From: Sipunculus nudus
Lineage: Eukaryota > Annelida > Sipuncula > Golfingiida > Sipunculidae
Direction of reading: 5' to 3'
Assembly: GCA_026874595.1 (NCBI GenBank)
Contig: CM049314.1
Span: 58,330,300-58,394,299 of the forward strand
Length of the DNA: 64,000 bases
Part shown: piece after piece, positions 11,001 through 22,900 of the stretch
How positions within the stretch are numbered: the stretch's first letter is position 1
Layout: every line of letters begins with the position of its first letter
Made by a program: the position numbers and the translations under genes
The notes under the pieces: generated by a model
Database searches by the model: none
What the model was told of the DNA's origin: nothing
Seen by the model: the letters and a program-made list of their open reading frames with translations, nothing else

Positions 11001-13860
11001 ATAGGTGTGTTTCAGACGTGTCTGCCTGACACGACAAGGCTTCCCTTTAGCATTTAATTTATAGCGTGGATAAACATTATACGGATTCCAAATCACCAAA
11101 TATCATACCTGATTGTTTGCTGAACGACATCCCCCGTGGCAAGCAGAGAAATACTGTACATCATTAATACCACACAGAGGTTCGTAACTGGCGGCCGTGC
11201 ACCCACAGTATCTGTTACATGACGCTTCAAGTTTTCCTTCATCATCATCAAGCCTTATAGAACTGTAAGAATAACAATAAAATCGTGTGAACGACGACAT
11301 AAATAAACAGACTGCGACATGTATAAACAAAAATTATGTCCTTAAAAAAGGTGATGTTATTGTGTCTAAATTAAACTGTGAACACCGTGACCAGGTTAAT
11401 CAAAAATATTATTTGAATGCCAAAACTAACTGTATGAAACTGTTTGTAAGTTTGTAAGAACGTGCCAGGAATGTTACAGGTCTACCCTCTAGCGTATATC
11501 ACTCACAAAACGCTGAAGAAGTGGGTGAAATCCATATTAGAGCGTACCATTCATATAAAAGTTGTATCCCGGGCGAATATAATATGGTCAACAAATAGTG
11601 TTGTGTCTTACAAATGTTAATCTCAAACACAACCAAACACGTCATTGCACACGCCACAGTCATCTTGATCGAACCGCATACTAAAGCACTTGAAAATGAA
11701 GAAATTACAGTTCAAAACGGCGGCATATCTGAACAAAGCAGCTAATCAGATTGCCACACCCGGTTCCAAATTAACGGGTAGAATGAATCATATGGACCAA
11801 TATTTCAGATACTTGGTTTACTAGGTTATATAGACAACGTAAGATAATATAATGCACGTTTTGGGTACAACTGATTCCTGATTGAACTAGAGAGTAGGTC
11901 TTTATTAAGAGAACGCGGGCTACTGTTTTATCACGTTCATTCCCGACACTGCCACCCATCTTGCTTGCGGCTGCTGAACCGTGGGACACCGTAGAATGAC
12001 GTGGCAAGTGAGACCTAGGTTTTACCGGCGTACACATGTTATTGAAAACATAAATATCCTGTCATATACTACCTGATGTGGTACACTTAGTATTGTTTTA
12101 ACCCCTGACTTGAAGAAAATGGGAGGTGAATGACTCTCAGGCATGCATACATATATCACTAAAAATGTATTCTCGTTTTTCTGTATAAACTGTAAGTGCA
12201 ATGCAACACACACGCACACACCCTCACGCCAACGGGAATTAACACATCTAAGCCTAGCAAAACGTGCCGTCGCTTTCTTTATAATTTAAATGTTTTATTG
12301 TTTGAACAACAACTATAGCTTACCTGTTATCATATCTGACATTGACGCCAGCAATTTTAGCAGGTTCACAGGATATAAAGATCATACCGAGGAGAAAAGC
12401 GGCGCATGTCAGTGAGAGGATCATACACATCCGTAATAAACCTTTCACTTTCAGCTTCAGTACTTTCGCCACCAGTCCACCCAAGAACTGTCCTCCGGCT
12501 CCGCCAGGCACGGTGAGAAGTCCTAAAATGATATTTTCGGAAAAAATGTGTTCCCTGTATTCTCTATCGTTGTTTAATTTAATATCCAACAGTAAAATTT
12601 GACAGTCGAAAATTTTGCCATGATGAAAAACTAAAAAGAACAAAATATGAGACGGTTTCGCGACATGCTTAAATGTAAAAACGTAGAGAGATTTTCAGTT
12701 CTTTTAGCGGTGGTGTCCATGTTAAGATTGGGCAATATATATTTCTCACTTATATGAGAATACAGGTATATAAACGTATGTCAATGTGTGGGTAATATTG
12801 CACATAGGGAGCTAAGACCTTAAATGCAGTGTTGTAGTCGAGTCCACACATTTCCGAGTCGGAGTGTAAGTGCAGCTTCCCACGTCCAGGCCACTCGAGT
12901 CCGAGTCCTTGAGATTCGAGTCCAAGTCCACCTTTTTCGAATCTGAGTCATTTGGAACCGATTCTGAGTCCTAGTCCAACCCAAAGCTCCTTATTTAAAG
13001 AAATTTAAAATAAAAATTTGAGATTATCATGTGTATATTATGTGAGTTTGCACATACTTTTTACTTATATGCTTAATTATATTTTGCTCCCGATTTAGAG
13101 CTAAAAATTGGTAAATAGGGTCTTTTTTTGTGGTATTTCGTTAGTATTCTGTACATGCAATACAGTCTTATAGTTGTGAAAAAGTTTTTAATAGACTCGA
13201 GATAGCCTCCGCCTGATTCCTCGAGTCCTCACCTGAAAGTCCGAGTAAAAGTCAGAGACCAGGACCCTCAAGACCATGTCTGAGTCCGAGTCCCTAAAAA
13301 AGACTTAAGTCCAAGTCAGGTCTCCAGTCCTAAATCCGTGGTTTAATTAATGTAGCTAATGGGACAGGCTTAAACAATTCTGGTTAAGACTTGATGTATT
13401 GTCAAAAAGATGTTGAGGGGGGTATAAATGATGGTTTTTCTTACCACTGGCGGATGCAGCGCCCGCAGCACTTAGTCCATACTGGTTTTGTATATATTTA
13501 GGCATGAAAGTTGAGAACCCACTGATGGCGAACCCCTCAAGTATGCCTGACACCGTGACGAACATGTTTACTGGGTTACACAGTAAGATCTTCAGTGACG
13601 TAGGTAGGTCCTTCACGGAACGTCCAAACCCTTCTTTCTCCGCGGCTTCAGTGTCTGCGGTCTGGTGGGTTTGTGATTTCCTCTGTTCTCTGACTGATCT
13701 CGACACTGTCATGGACAGATAAACAGGACGATGAATAAAATAAACGCATTAATGCAGAGTATTGCCAGCTTGGGATAACCTCTTTAAGATTTTATTTATT
13801 TAAATACATATATTTATATATAGAAGTATACATTGTTTATATATTGATGTTCCATCTCTC

Positions 13861-13930
<70 letters not shown>

Positions 13931-16900
13931 GATTTAATATTGTCCATATAGTATGCATTCAATAAATCGTGAACAATGAATATTTAAGGACTTCATTTAT
14001 TCGGTGGTATGACCTTACTCTTAACGCAGTGGTATATCACCTTCACCTTTACCGCTGCACTTCGTAAAGCAGAGACTATCAGGTTTCACCACAAAGTCTG
14101 GCCAGAAGTGTATGAGAGAGGGGTATTGCATTATGCATATAACACCTTAAAGTTTTAACACCCCGTTCTCACTATTTTGATTATACTTGACCCTGTGCAA
14201 GCGCTGGTGACGAGCCTTACCATACAGAAACAGCCGTTATGAATATAAACTTTATTTATTTTATATGGATTGTATAACCAGTTATAATAACTAATACGAG
14301 GTACTCTCCATGGCTCGGGTGTTGGTGCACGGTAGTCGGTAAGGGTAGAGGAAACCGGAGGACCCAGAGGAAACCATCGTCCTTGGACAGGTCACTGCAA
14401 CCCACTCTCATAGCCAACCGGAGATCGAACCCGGGTCGCCAGCGGAGAGGGCCGAGCGTTTTACCACTCAGCTGTCCAGGCCCCCAGCTAAAGCAATGGA
14501 TATATAAAAACAGCTGAGGTGCTCCATGTGGAATGCATATATTCCGAAAACAAAGCTCTGCCATCTCGTGCCGCAAGTTTTCAGTCAAGGCTGTACACTT
14601 TTTGTCGTTAATCATCATACCTGGGAGTTCTCGCGGATAAGGGATGAGACCAATGAAGACTGTGATGGCTAAAACAGCCGCAGCAGCAAAACCGATCCAC
14701 CAGGCTCCCACCCAGCGTGGGTCTGATGAGGTTATCTTTATGCTAAAAATAGAACAACACAAGATGTGCACATATTCAGGGGCAGATTTAGGGGGGAATG
14801 AGGGCGTCCCCTCCCCCCTTTCGACCTAACCAAAAAAATACGGGGAAAAACTCATCGTACACTGTCACGCTTCCAGTTACAATGTATGTCTTGCTCTAAA
14901 GTGCATTTAACCTTCCCTAGATTTCACGATTGCTACCAAAAAAATTCTACACCTGGGTGGGGGTGGGGGGGGGGGTACACCCCTCCCCCCCCCCCCCCCG
15001 CCGGCGTTCGCGGGCCTGGAATATGAGCCTCCCCTATGCTAATGTCCTGTATCCGCACGTGATATTATATTTAGCTTGAGCTACAAGACGTTAACTTATC
15101 GTTCAATCAATGAACTGTTCTGATACAATGAATTAAACAACTGTTAGTGTCCAGCCGCCAAAGCTTATATAAGCGCAACGAGATTGTTAAGTAATGATTA
15201 AAGGAACAAGCATTTGGTAAAGGGTATGAACCGCAGGATGAAAACATAATTTCTGTATTCCACCGAAGGACGGACTGAAAATTTAATAATTTTGGCAATC
15301 TATAATTCTATCAGTCCGACAGCCCATATGTCCAACGGCTGACACAAATTATAATTTGCCATTCCTGAAGGACAAAAGGTGGTTGGACCTATGAACAGAT
15401 CACTCTGAGTCTACGCTATACTAGCCAGAAGTGAAGGACCTCGTGTTTGAATTAATATTTTTGATATTTTATAGAGGAAAGCCAATTCCTTTTTTTAATT
15501 AAGCAAAGAGGAGATGTCTTGGTCTTCTATTATCGCTCACTGGCTGCCATAGTCTTAACGTTTCTATCAGTTGTGAGTTGGGCAGATATATTGCTCTTAT
15601 TAATGTTAAACGACTATATCATCTTCGAATTATATCCGACAAATGCATTTATTTTAATGATAATGATAATTTTTATAATGTTACTCACTCATCACTCTTG
15701 ACTCTGTAAAAGTCAACGTAGATATCGAGTAGCTGTCCTCCTATGATATAGCCCAGGCCTGGTCCCAGTATTGCAAATGCATAAAACACACCTGTAAACG
15801 AAATATTTAGATTGAATTGATGCTAAAAATAAAACTTCACAATTAGATAAAATTCCTATATTAGTGACAAATTCCATTGATGGTGTAATCCACCTCATCT
15901 TGCAGTCTCCCCTATGAGTTATGTTTTAACACGTGTCTGTTTGTTTGACTTCCAACAAGAAATAGCCGATTTCTACTAAATATAATATATAGAAAGGACG
16001 GGTGACGGGAACACCCCATTTAATATGTGGAGTCCTGGAAAACTGGCAGTTCCAGTATAATATATATAAATTATTCTTGGCGGAGCTTAGCGATTTAGAT
16101 TTACCTGATATAACCAATGATCGAATGTGTGCATTTAAACCGGTTTGATTAAAGGGTAAATATAAATAAGACATATAAAATATTGGAACCATGTGATTCT
16201 GCAGGTTACAATACCACTAACAGAATAACCCCCTGCAAACATAAATTCACACAGCCCGATTGCACGCCGAAATCGAGCTATTCCGCGTGAGAACCATAAT
16301 TTACAAATTTTAAATAAATGGAGCAAATATAGAGTATGCGTCGACAATATATATACAAAATATAACCAACAAAAGGTTTTTAACCGTGAAATATAATCTA
16401 TGTATTGATAGACCAGTGGATCAATTCTGCGGTGTATTATCTGTGACACGGTATTGTCAACTGTTTTATATAATAAAACAGAAACTTATGAACGTATTTC
16501 CTTTGATACTTTATGTAATGTATTCGTTCCCAGAGTGGTTGAATATGAAAATGCAAGGTGAGAGTACAACGACATGCACTTGTTTGGGTCATTTCAACAT
16601 TAAACATGTACAAATTGATTACCTGAATGAATTGGGGGATTAACTCTCTACTGCATGCTGACATACGACATGAGTGCCAGGGATCGAGAGTCACGTGTTG
16701 TTCACATTTAAACCCCAGTCACACCAAATATACAACGCGGTTACGACATGTCCACGACCGAAATTTGAGGAATAGGTCGTGGGTGGTTTTAAACATGTTA
16801 AAAACCCAGTTGCGACTGATTTGAAAAAAAAAATGAGGTCGTAGGATCTAGGAGCTTGCAAGGAGGTTGCACCACCAGTCTAGGGACCTCGCACAACCAG

Positions 16901-19900
16901 TCGTGCATGCATTCGGGTGGTGCCACGTGGTACGACCTCATGATCAGAAATGCGATTTGCCACGACTTCTTCCAAACCTTTGGCATGACCTTACGATTGG
17001 TCGTGCTTTCAGCTCAGCAAATGGTATACATTTGTTGGGTTCCCGGGCTTGGCACAGTCTTCCACAGAGGACACTTGTTCTAGGCTCTTCTTCTCCAGCA
17101 CAGCCACCTCTTCTGCCTCTTTACTCCCCGGCGTTTGTTTCCTGCACAAGCTCTGGATCGTCTGTTGTTGGTGCAGTGTTAATATTTTAAGTTTAATATA
17201 AACTTTATTTATTTTAATATAAACTTTATTTATTTTAATATAAACTTTATTTATTTTACATGGATTGTACAACTAGTTATAATACTAATACAAGACACTC
17301 TCCATGGCTCGGATGTTGGCGCTCGGTAGTCGCTAAGGGTGGAGGAAACCGGAGGACCGGGATGAAACCACCGGACTTGGACGGCCAACTTCAACCAACT
17401 CTCATAGCCACTCCGGGAATCGAACCCGGGCATCCAGCGGAGAAGGCCGAGCGTTTAACCACTCAGGTGTCCACGTCCCTATCTTAAGTTTCTACATCTT
17501 CGACAGCGATTGAAACCGTTTTTTTTTTCTGGCGAGCGAATGACTACAGCTGACGGGCCCGGAAATATATAGCCACACGATTGGTGGCACGACCAGTTGA
17601 CTGACTGGTCGCAGGTCAGGACGGCCAGTCACCAGTGATCGCTGATCACCGAGACTGGTCGCACGATCAAATATGATAGCACGACGGATCTTTCGATTGA
17701 TGGTCACCAATCATGGTCGATCCTGCAACCAAGCGTGCCAATAGTCGTCCGATACCTAACTCCAGTTTCAAATTTTCTCAACACTTCATAATGAAAACGA
17801 ATTTGTGGAGTTTTGTCGTGCTACTACCAGATCGTTGGTCGATCGCGTCAAATAGTCATGCGATTTGGTGTGACTAGGCCTTTTTTTGACCAGTTAGTCA
17901 GGGACTAGGTCAAATGTCAGGTCAAACATGCTTGCTTAATTCCGTCACTGGCAGCAGGGTTTATTCTCATGCACAGTATACCTTAACCCAGCGCTGGAGG
18001 TTGCCCAACCCCGGTAGGCGTGATTTTTGTGTTGGAACCAAACGTGACATGACAGGACCTGGTTGAAGGGTAACACCCTCAAATTAATAGAGGGCCATTT
18101 AAGTATAGCTTCCTTTTTTCGATAGTATAAGATTTATCTTATAAATAATGAAAAAAAAAGTTGCACAGAGAAAATTGGGACAAAAGATGCTGTGTGAGAT
18201 GTGCCGTCTCTATATGCGTGCCTTGGGAGGTGCTGCCATCTCGACACTGGGAGAGAAATTAACTCATAGTTCTCACATTAAATACATGAGAAATATTCTC
18301 GGGATTTTTTAATAGTGTTTAAGTCAGTCTCTAAAGCGCATATGCTGGAACTGTTAAACTTAAGTAAGGCATGTATGAAACACAGAGGTTTTCGTTTTTC
18401 CAATGATAACATATACTAGAAATAATGAGTCAGTCTGACCAAAGGCGCTCGAATATTAGTACAGATTTCGGTTAAATTTGTTAGTTTTGAGGGTCATTTC
18501 CTTTTAACTTTCACTTATCTGAAATGTTCCTAGCGTTTTTCACACTATATTGTCCATCTCTTTATTATTTACCTAATTTTTTAGATAGGCAGGCAGCCAT
18601 TCAAGCGCCTGTGGTCTGACTCGTAAGAGAAATGAATAGATTCTCTACCTTGGTACAGTGGTCCGTTCTTGTCCGGCACGTTGTTATCAATGACCACAAG
18701 CCCGAGTGTATACAGCATAGTCCCTCCCACTCCATGCACGGCCTGGCCTGACATAAACATGTACAAGTAGTTGGATAATCCTGACGACGAGGTGTTACAG
18801 GCAGCAGTCGAATTGGCTAAGGGTTACATAAAAGAATGAACATACACATTTATCGTAATGTCGAAATATATTTCACTGGACAAAAGTTGCAACAAGAATT
18901 TTTTGTCATAACAAGTCCACATTCTTATAAACTGGAATGCCATCGACTACTTTGCAGTCCTTTATTTCTCGACACCTATAATTTCTTTAAGAAAGAAATG
19001 GAGCCAGATTATATCTTAGCCAATTACACTTCTTTAAAATGTGTCTTAGGTCTTATTATATGTTATATTATTACCACACATCCACGATTAAAATTTCCAT
19101 GATTAAGTCTTTTTACTTTAATTATATCGTACGCTTCTGTAATCGATATGATGCGGCAGACATAATAATGATTAAGATACTTAAGAAGAGTTTGAAAATT
19201 AAGTTAAGATATCAAGTACAGATTCATATCCCTGAAACATTTCCGTTCCAGTTTCCCAGGGTTGTAGCATTTACTTTATACTGGACTTAATCCCAGCAGC
19301 AGGCATAAATACCATAATCGTAATCATACTCGTTTCTGACGCACGGATGTCACTGGGCTTAAGTCACCTACATGAGTAAAATTACCAAGTTGCAACACAC
19401 CCTAGATCAATAAACACTTATTTAACCATAGTCAGTAGGTCAGGACCTTGATCATTAAGCCAAGGATTTTTATGCATTATAATCTAATTCTTAAACTAAG
19501 TAAGTATGTACATCTGCAGAGTTCCTCTTCGGTTTGGGACTACGTGACAGCTAAAATCGGTACCTAAATATCAAGATCCGTACAAGCCTTCTCCATTCGG
19601 ATGAACTTTTATGTTATAATCATTTTACTAACACGTGACCTTAGGGTGATTTACTTGTGACCTAAGGTAACGTGTAAAATGATTATAACATAAAGGTTCA
19701 TTTGAATATAATTTTACAAATGAACACTTACTGCATAATCCTGAGACGCGGGCTCCGAGCTCGTACGGTGGAACAGTAAACTGCGGCAGCATCATAATAA
19801 AGGACCCGAGGGACATAACAAGAGCGCCCACAGCAAGCATGCGCGTTTGATGTCCATACGCCCCGATGTAGGAGAGAGGGAGGATGAGGACTCCGGCCGA

Positions 19901-22900
19901 GAAGTCGTAGGCGCTGGAGATGAGACCGACCTGGGCGCTCGGCAGCTCATAACGACGCTCAATTGTCGACGTATTCACATTGTTGATACCATTCACTACG
20001 AAACCTAAAATTCAAATTAAAATGAACCAAAGTTCCACTATCATGGTTCTGGTTACACGCATGCGCACTGGGAGTAACGGACATCAGTCTGCGCAGAATC
20101 GGACTCACAGGAGTACCACTCTGCTGGTATATTAGTTTGTCTGCCAAAATCTGCCACTCACAATGCAGCGGGGCTTCTAAATTCACTAACAGTGTAGGTT
20201 TTACTGCAGTGAAGAGGGTAAAATAGTCCGCTGAAATTTGTTTTGCAAGTATTATTTAAAGGCAAATAACTATAAACATAGTTTTCTTTGTCGTAAGGAC
20301 TTCACGGAATAAGAAATATTTGTAAGCATACGCATGTGAAATGTAAACAGGAGATATTTCCTTTAAATGTAACATTTTTTTTTAAATTTTTAAGTTTGAG
20401 AGTCGAGACAAGTAGTCCCTGCCGTCCCAAAGTGCCTGAATGGAAGGGGTGCGTGTTGAGAAGAAACGACCTCTGGCGGAAATGTGAACTGTCGTCTGCC
20501 GTGGTCGGGGTGAACCAGCATAGTGGTTTTCATATGAAACCAGATACATGTAAGAACTACAGACAGGAACATTCGCATTCGTGATATAACAATTACGATA
20601 CTTTTGTCCATAAAATGGACCCGAATAATCAGTGTCAGGCGGCGCAAGTGAGGTGGGAAAATTGAACTGAATATTTCTGACTAAAACACATTCGTTTAAA
20701 ACCAACAAAACAAGTTGCTTTAAATTCATATTTGACGGAACGAAGAACCCATCTTCCATTCATCTGCATATTCCCCAGTTTTTTAACAGAGACGGAAAGA
20801 ACTTTAGCTAGGATAATACATTTCCCTTTCGAAAGACCGTAACCCTAAGACCATTTTGTGCTAAATAAACAACGCTTTGTTATCAAATATACTCAAAGTT
20901 GTGGAAAATTGTTACAGATATTTATTTTATTGCATGTGCAGCGCTAGCATTGTCCGTTGCTGTGGCGACATAGCCCGGCCCACGCGTGGGGTCTGACGTG
21001 TACACAGCGGTCATGCTAGTCTGGGGCTTTCTCGCCTGGCCGAGCCGGGCCGGCCCACGTGTGAACCCTGATATGTAGAAAAAAAAGCAATGTTGTTCTG
21101 GATGTTTCCTGTAAAGCGTGTGTACTGTGTATCATTTTAGGTTCTTTGGATTGTTTAAGAAATGGAAAGTTCTCGGCTTGAGGTGAAAGTTATAAATAAG
21201 CACTGTGTTTTACAGCCAACAGAGAGAGTTGAGGGACACAGAAGAGTGGACCTTTTTCCAAAATTGCGGCAGTTATAGCTTTTTTTTAATATTTGTTACG
21301 GATTTTATCTAGTCTTCAGTTTACCTTTCGGATCACTGTCAGGATTTCACTTTTGGATTACAGTAGATTGATTCTGTGATTACATTGGACTGTTATTCTC
21401 TGAGAAGATTTTTGTGAACTGTTTATCCGGCTTATACATTTTAAAGGACATGTCGTTATGACAGTGATGGCATCCAGGTACTCTGCACTTTGTTTATAAT
21501 GCGGTGTTATTGTATTGATTTGCTGTTATACTGTTGTTTTACTGTGTTATTGTATTGATTTAGTGTATTGTAATGTTAGGGTTGTTTTAAGAATAAATTA
21601 AAGTTATTTGTTAACAAAAAAAAATAACCGACTTCTTTATTCATTCCCCTAAACATTTCACGCTGCCTTCTGTTACAGAATCTGATTTTTTATCTCCATG
21701 ACAAAGTTTATATTCGTTACTCATACGTGATCTGTTGATGTTAGGTTCCGTAATAAAATATAAATTAAAATATGTGTTAAGTTTCATATTTGAAATATAT
21801 CTATAATAATCACTCCAATTGCGAGGGCTTTATATAATATTGAGAATATTTCAAGATTTCGAATATGTCATATTTAGGTCTAATATGTGATATCATATCA
21901 TACCTCTCCTCATAGGCTGTAGGTATAGAGTGACCTAAAAATGTCACTAGCGAGGTTAATATCGAATATTTTTTATATAAATCGCCGTGTACTCCAAATA
22001 CTAAGAGGTTTGGTTTAAGGGCTTTAATACACGACCTGGCAAAACAAGTTCATTTTTGTAGCGGAGCTCTACAATGTTTATTACTCTTTGTATTACACAC
22101 TAATCACAGACGTCCTCCACCTTCAGCCTTCACCTTTCACCAGCTCCATGTTATGCCCCAGTTCGCTGATAAAGTGTCAATGATCTTAGTCGGCTACCTC
22201 AAACCTGGATTTGGCCTACACCGGGCAATGTTGACACATTAACTAGACATATGAGGACACGGGTTATGGTAATGGAGAGAACGTGAGTGAGACAATAAAG
22301 AAGATTACGGACAGATCAACTTCAGGACGAAACCCGCTTTAGTTAAGGACACCTCCTAACATCGCCGGACAGTCTCCCTACCCGCGTAGTAATTAGGAGA
22401 ACAAACTTTCACGAATTTCATAATTTTCTTTACTTCCATCACAAATTACAGTAATTATGATTATACAGAGATTTGTTTTTCATTTTGCAACTCTTTACTT
22501 TTCACAATTTAAACTTGCCTATAGCATAAAATGTATGATAATTCGATGAGTGATTTATGCATACCAAAATACTAAATTTTCACCTTATGATATGCATAGC
22601 TAAAATGTGGATGTATGAGGAAACTATACTTTGCTATGCAACCTTCGAGTCGGGATTGAGACATTCATTTATGTCGGCTTCGAAGAATATAATTCCAGCT
22701 CTGATCGAATCCTGAAGAATACTCCTGAACTGGTGATTGAATTCATAAGGTTATCCTAGAGACTATCAAAATAACGTAGAAGTATACACCAGCCTTTAAG
22801 CAGAAAAGCTATTTCAAAAGTAATTACATTTATTTTAAGAATTAATCGTGGTTGTAATCACGATATTATAATTGGTTTTCTAAAACAAATTGGATTTATA

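Noticed and set aside
14420-14433. tRNA gene suggested by the B box GGGTTCGATCTCC (also at 17416)
   Set aside because: Head and B box are followed by a SINE body and A/T tail, and no acceptor stem closes; they are SINE heads, not tRNA genes.
20336-20759. Overlapping frames of 82-125 codons on both strands in SLCO A intron 1
   Set aside because: The corresponding sequence in copies B and C does not keep the frames; shared only because the intron was duplicated.
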